Shown here piece by piece: positions 16,766-25,914 of a stretch of DNA of 41,007 bases; the first letter of the stretch is position 1, and each line of letters starts with the position of its first letter. A program made the position numbers and the translations under genes. Origin of the DNA: a bacterium (lineage in GTDB: Bacteria > Bacillota_I > Bacilli_A > RFN20 > CAG-826); the NCBI GenBank assembly GCA_019421105.1, contig JAHZFY010000001.1:3357-44363 (forward strand). The letters are read 5' to 3'. The notes beneath the pieces were generated by a model, which worked only from the letters and a program-made list of their open reading frames with translations, had not been told where the DNA came from and searched no databases.

Positions 16766-19417
16766 TTAAAGATTTTTATAAGCGATGATGGTTTGATATG
16801 GATTTAAAGAAGTAGCACTTGTTAAGGTTAGACCATCATTTAAAGTATTTAAATATAATTCATAGCCTTGTAAGTCATATGTTTTGCTAACTCCATCTAA
16901 ACCATTTGTATGGATGATTGTGTATGCTTTATTTGCAGTAGTGAAATTAATGACGATTTGGTTCTTGCTTTCATTCATTTGTACATCGATATTTTTATTA
17001 GTGGTTTTATTTTGATGCATGAATTCCATGTCTTGTTTAAAAGATAATAATTTTTGATAATTATTAAACATATCAATGTGTTTGACTTTTAAAGAATAAT
17101 CTAATTCATTAACTTCATATGATGAAGCATAGGAGTTGCTATCTCCATTTTTAGTTCTTAAAAATTCTTCACCAGCAAGCATGAATGTTGTGCCTTGAGA
17201 TGTAAAGACAACACTGTTGGCTAACATTGCCATTTTTTGTTTTGCGTCTTCATCAGTTATTCCTGCGGCTTCGATTCTATCGTATAAAGTGTAATTGTCA
17301 TGACACGTGACATAATTTACAGTTTTATTTGGATCATCAGTAGCAGGGGAGAAGTTACCTGTGATACCTTTAATACCATTTTCAATATTTAAGACATCAG
17401 TTGCTGATATTGTAGATTTGTTATTTGTAATCCAACCTAAATCAGCTTTGTTAGATAATCCACCTTTGATTAAGGCGTCTCTCATTTGGTCGTTAAATTG
17501 GCCATATCCAACATATTTGTAGGCATTGGCTTGAGTTGAAGCTTCTGAAGATGGAAGAGCAGAAGTTCCACCAGTCCAAGGTTCTCCATAAATAGCAATG
17601 GATGGATTAATTGTTTTTAAATTAGCGCTGATTTCGTTCATGGTTTCGATATCATGCAATCCCATCAAGTCGAATCTAAATCCACCTAGTTTGTATTCTT
17701 TAGTCCAGAATTCTGTGGAATCGATCATGAACTTTCTAAACATGTACATATCAGAAGCAGTTTCATTTCCGCATCCTGAACCATTGCTAGCTTTATCATC
17801 GACAGTATAGCGATAATAATATCCTGGCATTAAAACATTGAAATTAGAACCTCTTAAATCCGCTGTATGGTTATAAACGACATCCATGATGATAATGATT
17901 CCTGCTTCATTATAAGCCTGGACTAATTCTTTAAATTCTTTAATTCTTACATAACCATCGTATGGATTAGTAGAGTATCCACCTTCTAAGACATTATAAT
18001 TATGAGGATTATAACCCCAGTTAAATGTCATGTTTATTTCATCATTAGCTTGATCAAAAATAGGAATTAATTGAACAGCGTTAACGCCTAATTCTTTAAT
18101 GTGATCAAAACCGGTTTTGACTGTGACTCCGTTTTCTTCATAAGTAGTGTTAGATAAATATGCGCCTTTAAACAATTTAGCATATTGTAAATCATCTGGA
18201 TTCTTAGACCATGTTTTAGAAGAAGTGATATCTGCAACATGGGTTTCATAAACCGTTAATGACAATGGATCTATTTGGTGTGGAGTTATATTTTCCCAAC
18301 CTTCCGGATTGGTTTGTTCAAAATCTACGATCATTCCTCTTAAGCCATTAACACCAGCACTTTTTGCATATGGATCAACAATCTCTTCATCTTTAAATTG
18401 GTTATTAGTGACGCTATATGTGTAATATTTGCCTGATAAATTTTGATCGATTGTGATTTCAAATACACCCTTATCCTTTTTAATCATTTCACTAGAAATA
18501 ATTGGGGTATCTGTAGCAGTTTTATCATGCTCTTTTAACGATAGTGGTGTCCCACTTTCATAAACATTTAAAACAATTTTGCTTGATAAAGGAGACCATA
18601 CTTTAAAAGTAGTAGTATTAGTCGATTTATTAACAATTGCACCTAATTCACCATCATAGTTATATTGTTTAGCGAATTCTTCGGTTTTAAATAAGATATT
18701 TGTAGAAATAGGTGTGATAATTTTTTTCCCGCTTTCAAAAGTTACTTCAGCTTGATAAAATTTTTCAAATTGAGCATTATGTTCAATAGTGCCTTCAAAT
18801 GATTTATTTGGTGTTATATCTTGTTCAAAAATTACGTTTTCATCTTCCAAAACTTTTATATTTGTCATATTAGCGTTAGCTTGAATGATGAATTTATCGG
18901 TTTTATAAAATTGAGAACGTTTGATTTTTTCTAAGATGATTAAATTTTCATTTAAATATACGTTAGCGTCACCACTTAATAAATAGACATGATAAATACC
19001 TTCATCATCTTTAGTCAAGTCTTCAAATTCAATAAAGCGGTCAGAATCGACATCTTTACCATTCCAACTGCCTAAAGTTTTAACGATGAACCCTAAATTA
19101 TTTGTAGTGACATTTTCACTCCAAGCGCTCAATGGATAACACGCCATCGCGCCAAATTCATCCATACCATTAAAGGTGTATTCACTGCCTTCAAAGCCAT
19201 CTTCCCATAACCATAAAGCCCAATCGTCATATTTTTTATCTTTACGATTGTAATGGATACAGATACCATCACCTTCAAAACTAGGTGGATCAACAAGTGT
19301 AATTGACGTATCACTTGAATCACTTGGTTCAGTTGTAGTGGTTGTGACTTGTTCCATAGGTTTACATCCAATCAAAACTAATGATACTAATACTGGAAGT
19401 AAGAGTTTTAATTTCAT
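16766..19417 (-). CDS. Pullulanase lipoprotein (GH13, CBM41-CBM48), 883 aa
   Basis: This enzyme cleaves alpha-1,6 branches of pullulan, starch or glycogen at the cell surface. A signal peptide with lipobox VLIGC (Cys18) is followed by a Thr/Ser tether. A CBM41-like starch-binding module starts near residue 50 (IHYNRKDKKYDDWALWLWE), an N-terminal CBM48-like module is near 250-350, and the GH13 barrel follows. The pullulanase signature NWGYNP is present. Catalytic residues are D583 (FRFDLMG), E612 (YGEPW) and D707 (TCHDN). AGGAGG supports the start. It is the last gene of the maltodextrin operon, behind a terminator-like hairpin that should lower its expression. Branched products would feed the maltodextrin importer encoded upstream. 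Confidence 0.96.
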   Translation of the reverse strand: MKLKLLLPVLVSLVLIGCKPMEQVTTTTTEPSDSSDTSITLVDPPSFEGDGICIHYNRKDKKYDDWALWLWEDGFEGSEYTFNGMDEFGAMACYPLSAWSENVTTNNLGFIVKTLGSWNGKDVDSDRFIEFEDLTKDDEGIYHVYLLSGDANVYLNENLIILEKIKRSQFYKTDKFIIQANANMTNIKVLEDENVIFEQDITPNKSFEGTIEHNAQFEKFYQAEVTFESGKKIITPISTNILFKTEEFAKQYNYDGELGAIVNKSTNTTTFKVWSPLSSKIVLNVYESGTPLSLKEHDKTATDTPIISSEMIKKDKGVFEITIDQNLSGKYYTYSVTNNQFKDEEIVDPYAKSAGVNGLRGMIVDFEQTNPEGWENITPHQIDPLSLTVYETHVADITSSKTWSKNPDDLQYAKLFKGAYLSNTTYEENGVTVKTGFDHIKELGVNAVQLIPIFDQANDEINMTFNWGYNPHNYNVLEGGYSTNPYDGYVRIKEFKELVQAYNEAGIIIIMDVVYNHTADLRGSNFNVLMPGYYYRYTVDDKASNGSGCGNETASDMYMFRKFMIDSTEFWTKEYKLGGFRFDLMGLHDIETMNEISANLKTINPSIAIYGEPWTGGTSALPSSEASTQANAYKYVGYGQFNDQMRDALIKGGLSNKADLGWITNNKSTISATDVLNIENGIKGITGNFSPATDDPNKTVNYVTCHDNYTLYDRIEAAGITDEDAKQKMAMLANSVVFTSQGTTFMLAGEEFLRTKNGDSNSYASSYEVNELDYSLKVKHIDMFNNYQKLLSFKQDMEFMHQNKTTNKNIDVQMNESKNQIVINFTTANKAYTIIHTNGLDGVSKTYDLQGYELYLNTLNDGLTLTSATSLNPYQTIIAYKNL

Positions 19418-19440
19418 GTGTTTTTCCTCCTATCATGAAA

Positions 19441-19471
19441 TAATAAAATGAATAGGCGAAAACCTATTCAT
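19441..19471 (-). terminator. Terminator-like hairpin before the pullulanase gene
   Basis: A nine-base-pair stem (19448-19456 with 19463-19471) with a six-base loop is followed, on the minus strand, by a TTTTATTA tail. It begins in the stop codon of the lipoprotein gene, and the pullulanase ribosome site comes about 15 bases later, so it acts inside the operon. Confidence 0.75.
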
Positions 19472-20204
19472 AATTAACAACAATTTTAGTTGTAGTTTTA
19501 GTTTGAGGCTGGTCTAAATTTTCTTTTAAATTGTTTCTCATAAAAGAAGAATAATTTAATAACATTCCATATTGATTTACTGTTAAATCATATTGAACAG
19601 CAGTATCGCTTTCTGGAATATAATTTTCTTCAATATCAAGAGTTAATGTATTTGTTTCTTGATTGATTGTCATGAAATTTTGATGATTGAACAATGTTTT
19701 TTTCAAGGCATCGCCATAATATAATCCATTAGACCAAATTCCATTATCATTAACTCCATAAAATTGAGCGATAGTTTGATATGCTCTAAAAGACTCTAAT
19801 TCATCAACAGTGGTTTTAGTTGACTTATCTTCAAAAGTTTTGATGATAGTTTGATTATATTTAGTAGTGTCTTTAATTTTGCTAATTTTACTTTCCTCTT
19901 TAATTACGCCATTTTCAATATAATTACCATAAAAATGGGTTATTTTATGAGAAAAGTAGTTATTATCATCTTTTATTGAAAAATTATACTCGATTGTATA
20001 ACTAGCAAATTCTTCATCACCTTTATAAACAAGTGTTTCAAAATTTAGATGAGCCTGTGGGTATTCTTTTACGCATTTTGAAATATCAAATTGATCAGTA
20101 AAATCAACTAATTCTTGTCTAATTTGATAATCGATGCATGAGCATAAACAAAATATCAAAGCCGCACTAGAAACCGCAAATAATGAATGTTTTTTAATTA
20201 GCAT
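19464..20204 (-). CDS. Lipoprotein of unknown function, 246 aa
   Basis: The signal peptide ends in FCLCSC with the lipidated Cys at residue 23. The rest is beta-rich with repeated Lys/Thr/Tyr strands and no catalytic motif; the C-terminus (YDLTVNQYGMLLNYSSF, then a strand ending VVNYE) looks like the C-terminus of the neighbouring lipoprotein at 20194. Both may be paralogues with a LolA/LppX-like half barrel, which is an inference from shape only. The start overlaps the end of that upstream gene by 11 bases, and there is no clear Shine-Dalgarno sequence, so translation is probably coupled. Being inside the starch operon, it may bind maltodextrins or help the surface enzymes. Confidence 0.78.
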   Translation of the reverse strand: MLIKKHSLFAVSSAALIFCLCSCIDYQIRQELVDFTDQFDISKCVKEYPQAHLNFETLVYKGDEEFASYTIEYNFSIKDDNNYFSHKITHFYGNYIENGVIKEESKISKIKDTTKYNQTIIKTFEDKSTKTTVDELESFRAYQTIAQFYGVNDNGIWSNGLYYGDALKKTLFNHQNFMTINQETNTLTLDIEENYIPESDTAVQYDLTVNQYGMLLNYSSFMRNNLKENLDQPQTKTTTKIVVNYE

Positions 20205-20835
20205 ATGTGTATGTAGTATTTAAGGTAACTTTTCTTGAAGCTACATCATTATAATTACAAGTATAAAAACTTTCCTTGATTAAATAGCCACTTTCGTCAT
20301 ATTCAAAAGCTAGATCATATTTTGAAACAAATGATACGTCTTCGCCATTTTCGTCCCCTTGATAAAATGTTATTTTATTATTTGAATTATGCACATAGAA
20401 AACAATGTGATTTTCATCGGTTGTTCCGATGCTAACATCAATATCTTTACCAGGGTTGGAATGAATTAATCTTGATTTTAAAAGATAGTATTGACAATTA
20501 GGATCCAAATTCCCCTTTTCATTTATAATATAAAATTTTTCTTCGTCTAATACCATTGGTGCTCTTAGGATTTTAGATTTGGCATCTTCAATTAAATCCA
20601 TTTTTCTGCCCTCTTTTTCATCTTCTACTCCAAAAAGATTGATTTCGGATTCATATGAAAATTTAGCATAAGCAACATCTTGCATTTCTTCCACGAAGGC
20701 TTTTGCTTCTTCTGGGGTTAAATGGTCGGTGATACTTTCAACGATCTTTTTATATTCTCCGATTCCATTTTGATTAGAACAAGAAGCAAGCAATAGTGGA
20801 GATATTAAAAGCATTGGCCATAATTTTGCTTTCAT
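20194..20835 (-). CDS. Lipoprotein of unknown function, 213 aa
   Basis: The signal peptide has lipobox LLASC (Cys19) and a short polar tether. Residues ~30-60 are helical (TPEEAKAFVEEM), then beta strands follow to the end (YDLAFEYDESGYLIKESF). No family is recognised, but the layout is close to the next lipoprotein gene, so a duplicated pair is likely. AGGAGG lies seven bases before the ATG. It starts ten bases after the ATPase gene in the maltodextrin operon, suggesting a surface role in starch use. Confidence 0.78.
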   Translation of the reverse strand: MKAKLWPMLLISPLLLASCSNQNGIGEYKKIVESITDHLTPEEAKAFVEEMQDVAYAKFSYESEINLFGVEDEKEGRKMDLIEDAKSKILRAPMVLDEEKFYIINEKGNLDPNCQYYLLKSRLIHSNPGKDIDVSIGTTDENHIVFYVHNSNNKITFYQGDENGEDVSFVSKYDLAFEYDESGYLIKESFYTCNYNDVASRKVTLNTTYTYAN

Positions 20836-20845
20836 ATTTCGCCTC

Positions 20846-23389
20846 CTAGTATAATCTAATATTTAAACTAGATTCATAGATTTCAGTTTTTAATAAATCG
20901 ATAGTGAAACGAATTGTTGAATCAACTTCTAAATTATTATTTGTTTTGATGTAAATGATGTTTTCGACACCATCGACATTTGTAGCAACGCGATAATATT
21001 TGTTGTATTTAGAATAAATAATCTTATCTAATACTTTACCTTCCATTGTTCCATTTTCATCTAAAACGAAGGCGTTATGTGGTATTTCAATGCGATATGT
21101 CTTTGTAAAGACTTTAGAACCTAAGCCTTGAATGATTTTGTTAGAAATAATGTTTGGTAAGATGTATGGTCTTCCATCGATTTTTAAGAAGAATAATAAA
21201 CCAGCACGTTTTTCTTCTAAAGCTAATTCTTTTTTCAATGCCGCTAGTTGTTTTTCATATGCAGCATTTTCATATGCAACTGGGTTTAAGGCTTTCTTGT
21301 ATTCTTTTTTAGCTTCTTTTATTTCAGATTTAATTTCGTATTTCTTTCTTTGATATTCAGCAGAAACACCATTGATATTTGCATCGTATTCTTGTTCGAG
21401 TTTTAAAACGCGATTTTTTAATTCGCCTTCTTTTTCTCTTGGCAAGTTTTCCATAAAGGTTGCATGATCTGCTTTTCTAGCACGTCTAGAACTTCTATCT
21501 TTGTTTAAAGCCATAGAATTTGCGTAATCTTGTTTTTCTTCTAATAGACGTTTAGCAAATATTTCATTAATTTCTTTTTTAGCTTCTTTTAAACCTTCTT
21601 TATATTGAAGTTTAACTTCTTTTTTAGCTTTCAAGTAATCTTGTTTTGCATTAATTAGTTCAATTTGTTTTTCTTGAGCTATTTGTTCAGAAGTTCTAAG
21701 TTTTTCTTCTGCTTCTTGTTCGATGTTTCTAGAATTGATATCTGCTAAAACTTTTTCATGATCTAATTTCAAAGCTTCCATCTTTTCTAAGATTGGTTGA
21801 ATAGCTTCTTCAACTCTTTGTGCAGCCTCAGCTTCATAAGCTTCGTTTTTGCCTTCTGCAGCAAGAATTGTTTGATAGTTAGTGAATGTAGCTTTTAATT
21901 GATCTTTTTCCACTAATGGTGCTAAAACTAATTCCTCATCTTTATAAAAGGATGCTTTTTCATAATCAAATGTGACAAATAATTCGTCATTTTCATTAAC
22001 TTTATTATCAACTAAAGCAAAGAATAAATGTTCGCCACATCTTAAATATGCTAAGTTTTGTTTATTGATAGTTTCAATTTTTTCAACTTTGACTGCTAAG
22101 CCATCTTTTGCAATGTGAATTGCGTTGACTGGCATAACTAAAGAACCATCAAAGTTGTCTAAAGAAATTGCGCTTGGCATTGGAAGATCATTGCCTAAGA
22201 AATGCAATGTATCACCTTTAACTTTTGCATCAAAGACGTTTACTTCTGGCAAACGTGGTGAAATTGTCATTTCTGTTTTTGCATCAAAGAAATGCGCTTT
22301 ATGAATATCAAATTTGATATCTACTATATCTCCGATTTTTAAACCGTCTGTATTTTGGACCTTGACAATAACTTTAGTTGGAGAATCGATAACTAATTCA
22401 TCTTTTAAATCTAAATCACCATAAACTAGGGCCTCATTACCTAATTCTTCAAAGTGATTGATTTTCATCTTAAGTGTATTTTTATCTTTTTTATTTGCTA
22501 AAGATATATTTTCACATCTAATACCTAAAACAACAGGGCGTTCGCCATCAAAATATTGTTTTTGGACTTTTAATAAGTTTTCAAATTTAATATCTAATTT
22601 AGCGTCGACATCTTTAAAGTTGATATGAACAACATCTTTTTCTCTTGTTAATGTTGTGTCAAAGAAGTTCATTTGTGGAGTGCCAATAAATCCTGCGACG
22701 AATTTATTAACTGGATAGTCATATAAGTTTTTAGGTGCATCAATTTGTTGGACACGTCCTAATTTCATCACGACAACACGGGTACCTAATGTCATAGCTT
22801 CGACTTGGTCGTGAGTAACATAAATGAAAGTGGTTTTTAAATTTTGGTGCAACTTAGAAATTTCACTTCTCATTTGAGATCTTAATTTAGCATCTAAGTT
22901 AGATAAAGGTTCGTCAAGCAACATGACTTTTGGATTTCTTAAAATTGCTCTACCTAAAGAAACTCTTTGTCTTTGACCACCAGACATTGCTTTTGGCTTT
23001 CTATCTAAATATTCAGTTAAACCTAATACTTTTGCAGCCCACATGACTTTTTCATGAATTTCCGCTCTTGGAACATGTCTTAGTTGCAAACCAAATGCCA
23101 TATTATCATAAACGGTCATATGTGGATATAAAGCATAGTTTTGGAAGACCATTGCGATATCTCTATCTTTTGGCTCCATATCGTTGACGATTTGATTACC
23201 AATATATAATTCACCAGAACTGATTTCTTCTAAACCTGCAATCATTCTTAAAGTGGTGGATTTACCACATCCAGATGGACCAACGAAAACGATAAATTCT
23301 TTATCTTCAATGTCCATTGTAAAGTCGTTGACGGCTTTTGTTCCATTTGGATAAACCTTGTAGATGTGTTCTAATTTTAGAGTTGCCAT
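20846..23389 (-). CDS. MalK/MsmX-type sugar ABC ATPase with triple TOBE-like region and coiled coil, 847 aa
   Basis: Residues 1-240 are a complete nucleotide-binding domain: Walker A GPSGCGKS (37-44), Q-loop Q83, signature MSGGQ (135-139), Walker B VMLLDE (155-160), H-loop H193. Family members of about 365-380 residues end with one TOBE/MalK regulatory region; this one is more than twice as long. After the usual region (to ~378) a second TOBE-like module spans ~381-490. Then comes a charged coiled coil (~515-728) and a third module (~730-847). Modules two and three share an [I/M]PxNA strand and the ending FYKDEEL/IYESSL. An upstream TTG at 23410 is in frame, but AAAGGAG before the ATG at 23389 decides the start. 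It should power MalFG here and perhaps the GH30-linked importer. Confidence 0.95.
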   Translation of the reverse strand: MATLKLEHIYKVYPNGTKAVNDFTMDIEDKEFIVFVGPSGCGKSTTLRMIAGLEEISSGELYIGNQIVNDMEPKDRDIAMVFQNYALYPHMTVYDNMAFGLQLRHVPRAEIHEKVMWAAKVLGLTEYLDRKPKAMSGGQRQRVSLGRAILRNPKVMLLDEPLSNLDAKLRSQMRSEISKLHQNLKTTFIYVTHDQVEAMTLGTRVVVMKLGRVQQIDAPKNLYDYPVNKFVAGFIGTPQMNFFDTTLTREKDVVHINFKDVDAKLDIKFENLLKVQKQYFDGERPVVLGIRCENISLANKKDKNTLKMKINHFEELGNEALVYGDLDLKDELVIDSPTKVIVKVQNTDGLKIGDIVDIKFDIHKAHFFDAKTEMTISPRLPEVNVFDAKVKGDTLHFLGNDLPMPSAISLDNFDGSLVMPVNAIHIAKDGLAVKVEKIETINKQNLAYLRCGEHLFFALVDNKVNENDELFVTFDYEKASFYKDEELVLAPLVEKDQLKATFTNYQTILAAEGKNEAYEAEAAQRVEEAIQPILEKMEALKLDHEKVLADINSRNIEQEAEEKLRTSEQIAQEKQIELINAKQDYLKAKKEVKLQYKEGLKEAKKEINEIFAKRLLEEKQDYANSMALNKDRSSRRARKADHATFMENLPREKEGELKNRVLKLEQEYDANINGVSAEYQRKKYEIKSEIKEAKKEYKKALNPVAYENAAYEKQLAALKKELALEEKRAGLLFFLKIDGRPYILPNIISNKIIQGLGSKVFTKTYRIEIPHNAFVLDENGTMEGKVLDKIIYSKYNKYYRVATNVDGVENIIYIKTNNNLEVDSTIRFTIDLLKTEIYESSLNIRLY

Positions 23390-23411
23390 AATTATGTTCT
23401 CCTTTGACAAA

Positions 23412-25031
23412 TTATCTTAAAATCGCAATTCCATAAGGTGGAAGCGATATTGTATCATTGTTTATTTTACCAATGTAATTGGTTTCGTTATCTGCAACTA
23501 ATTGTCCTACAACTTTTTTATCTGTTGTTATTTGTTTATATTCATTAGCAGATAAGTTGATGAGTATTTGAATGGTGCTACCATCAAATTCTTTATCTAA
23601 TGTCACTAATGATTTATTAACATTAGATGTTTCCAATAATTTTCCTCTAGCAATTTCTTTATTTTGATTTCTCAATAAATTTGCTTTTTTATAGTAAGCA
23701 TAAATGCTATTAGAATCTTCAATTTGTTTTTTTGCAGAATCATGAACGTATTCACATTTTGCAGTACCGATAGGATTTTTGCATTTTCCTTCGAATTCGC
23801 CATCATCCCAATACATGAATGTTCTAACATTTTGGTCTGGTTTGACATAGCCATTCATCCCAATTTCATCACCATAATAAGTGAAGGTTGTTCCATTCAT
23901 CATTGCTAATAAGCCATAAATCATTTTTGTGTAATTGCTATCGCTTTTAGCAATTCTTGACATGTCGTGATTATCAAGAAATGGTGCAGGTATACCGGTT
24001 TCACCAGCGTATTTAATGGAGTCTTTCATTCCATCTAAATATAAACTTGATAAAAGACCATCCATATCTAAGGAACGACCGATATAACCGCTTGTTCCAG
24101 ATGCTGGGAAATTGAATAATGATGTTATGCCACTGGTGTAATATTCACCGATGGTTTTTTGATCGTTTACCCATGCTTCACCAACTATATAGACATCTTC
24201 ATTTACGCTTTTACAATAATTGACGAATTCACTTAAGTATTCGATAGTGTCTTTTTGGCTATTATAGAAGTAATACAAAACTGCATCTAATCTAAATCCA
24301 TCTACTCCTAAATCCATCCAATATTTAGCTACTTCGTTAAATTTGTTTTTAATAGAGTCGTTTGCTAAATTGAATTCAGGCATATCATTCGAGAAATTAG
24401 ATTCAACATAGAATGATTTGCTACCATAATTGCCAACGCTAGACCATCCTGGATGCATTTCGGTATCAAAGTTATACCAATTCATTGCATCTTTTTCTTG
24501 TTCGCTCATAGTTTGATCTGTCAAACTTTTTGCATATGCAGAAGCTGATTCAACAAACCAAGGATGGTTTCTTGATGAGTGATTAATCATCAAATCAAAT
24601 ATAATTTTAATGTTTTTTTCATGACACTTATTAATTAATTCAATTGTATCATCTAAAGTGCCATATTTTGGGTCTATTTCATAATAAGAATCTGCATCGT
24701 ATTTGTGATATGAATTTGATTTAAATATTGGCATTAACCATATACCTGTATAGCCTAAATCAGATATATAATCTAATTTTTCTATGACGCCTTTAATATC
24801 ACCCACACCATCATTATTTGTGTCGTAATATGAGCCAACATAAATTTCATAAAAATTTCTATAATTATCATTGATGATTTCAGGGACTGTTAGATCCTCG
24901 TCAATTCTTTCTCCTTGGTTAACAGTAGGAAGCGTGGTGCTAGTCGATGAATTATCAGTATTTTTACATCCAGTTAAACTAGAAGTGATTAATAGACCAG
25001 TAATAAACAAAGCTGGAATAGTTTGTTTCAT
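23412..25031 (-). CDS. Surface alpha-amylase family (GH13) lipoprotein, 539 aa
   Basis: The longer ORF starts inside the upstream permease gene; the ATG at 25031, just after that gene's stop and preceded by AAGGG, opens a proper signal peptide with lipobox SLTGC (Cys22) and is chosen. A Thr/Ser tether follows. The GH13 barrel carries YEIYVGSYYDTNNDGVGDI (strand beta1, with a calcium-type DTNNDG loop), the nucleophile D249 (GFRLDAV), acid/base E285 (VGEAW) and D356 (FLDNHD). It should cut alpha-1,4 glucans outside the cell, making maltodextrins for the importer encoded beside it. The C-terminal beta domain ends with SLPPYGIAIL. The exact product pattern cannot be told. The operon order malE-malF-malG-amylase-ATPase is compact. 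Confidence 0.95.
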   Translation of the reverse strand: MKQTIPALFITGLLITSSLTGCKNTDNSSTSTTLPTVNQGERIDEDLTVPEIINDNYRNFYEIYVGSYYDTNNDGVGDIKGVIEKLDYISDLGYTGIWLMPIFKSNSYHKYDADSYYEIDPKYGTLDDTIELINKCHEKNIKIIFDLMINHSSRNHPWFVESASAYAKSLTDQTMSEQEKDAMNWYNFDTEMHPGWSSVGNYGSKSFYVESNFSNDMPEFNLANDSIKNKFNEVAKYWMDLGVDGFRLDAVLYYFYNSQKDTIEYLSEFVNYCKSVNEDVYIVGEAWVNDQKTIGEYYTSGITSLFNFPASGTSGYIGRSLDMDGLLSSLYLDGMKDSIKYAGETGIPAPFLDNHDMSRIAKSDSNYTKMIYGLLAMMNGTTFTYYGDEIGMNGYVKPDQNVRTFMYWDDGEFEGKCKNPIGTAKCEYVHDSAKKQIEDSNSIYAYYKKANLLRNQNKEIARGKLLETSNVNKSLVTLDKEFDGSTIQILINLSANEYKQITTDKKVVGQLVADNETNYIGKINNDTISLPPYGIAILR

Positions 25032-25035
25032 TTTT

Positions 25036-25914
25036 TTAACCCTTAACTGCGCCGCCCGCAATACCTTCAACATAGTAACGTTGTAGAATGAAGAACAAAG
25101 TCATAATAGGAATAGAAACAAATACGCCGCCTGCACAGAAAGTAGTAAAGTATGTAGATGCTTCTCTTGCTAGCATTTGCTGTAAACCAACAGCAACGTT
25201 AAACATGTTTTGATTACCTTGTGCTAAATAAGCAGCCATCATATAGTCTCCCCATGGTCCTGTGAAGGAAATTAAAATGGTGTAGACAATGATTGGTTTG
25301 CTTAACGGCATGATAATTTTCCAAAATACGGTATTATTTGTTCCACCATCGATTAAGACAGCTTCATCTAAAGATTTTGAAATTGTATCAAAGAAACCTT
25401 TAGCGATGTAATAACCCATTGCAGAACCACCAATGTATATAAGAATTAAGGAATATATGGATGTGTTTAATCCAACCATGCCTAGTAAGAAATAGACAAT
25501 AATCATTCCTAAGAATCCAGGGAACATACCTAAGATTAAAATCATTTTCATGATTGCAGTACGTCCTTTAAATCTTAAACGTGATAAAGCATAAGATGTT
25601 AAAAGAACTAAAATTGTTTGTAAAATCGCAGTACATGAAGCGATGATCAATGTATTCAAAAACCATTTCCAATATGGATAGGTAGAATCTGTAAATAAAT
25701 CAATGTAGTTTTGGAATGTGAAATTGCCAGGTCTTGGGAAGAAATCCCCAGGATAGAAAATATCAGCAAAAGATTGAGATATAAAATAAGCAAATGGAAG
25801 CAACCAAATAAAGGAGATTATAACTAAAAAGATATAAGTTAAAACCTGTTTAGTTGTTTTTGCGGCCTTTTGGGAACGATACTTGCGACCGCTATCTAAA
25901 ACGTTATTAGCCAT
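25036..25914 (-). CDS. malG: Maltodextrin ABC transporter permease MalG
   Basis: This 292-residue permease has six hydrophobic helices after a basic, polar N-terminus (residues 1-25). The EAA loop is SLDEAVLIDGGTNNTVFWKI, followed by IMPLSKP, and the C-terminus ends in YYVEGIAGGAVKG, the typical MalG ending. Its ATG overlaps the malF stop (TAATG), so both are translated together. With MalF it forms the channel for maltodextrins. The name rests on gene order next to a MalE-like protein, amylase and pullulanase. Confidence 0.94.
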   Translation of the reverse strand: MANNVLDSGRKYRSQKAAKTTKQVLTYIFLVIISFIWLLPFAYFISQSFADIFYPGDFFPRPGNFTFQNYIDLFTDSTYPYWKWFLNTLIIASCTAILQTILVLLTSYALSRLRFKGRTAIMKMILILGMFPGFLGMIIVYFLLGMVGLNTSIYSLILIYIGGSAMGYYIAKGFFDTISKSLDEAVLIDGGTNNTVFWKIIMPLSKPIIVYTILISFTGPWGDYMMAAYLAQGNQNMFNVAVGLQQMLAREASTYFTTFCAGGVFVSIPIMTLFFILQRYYVEGIAGGAVKG

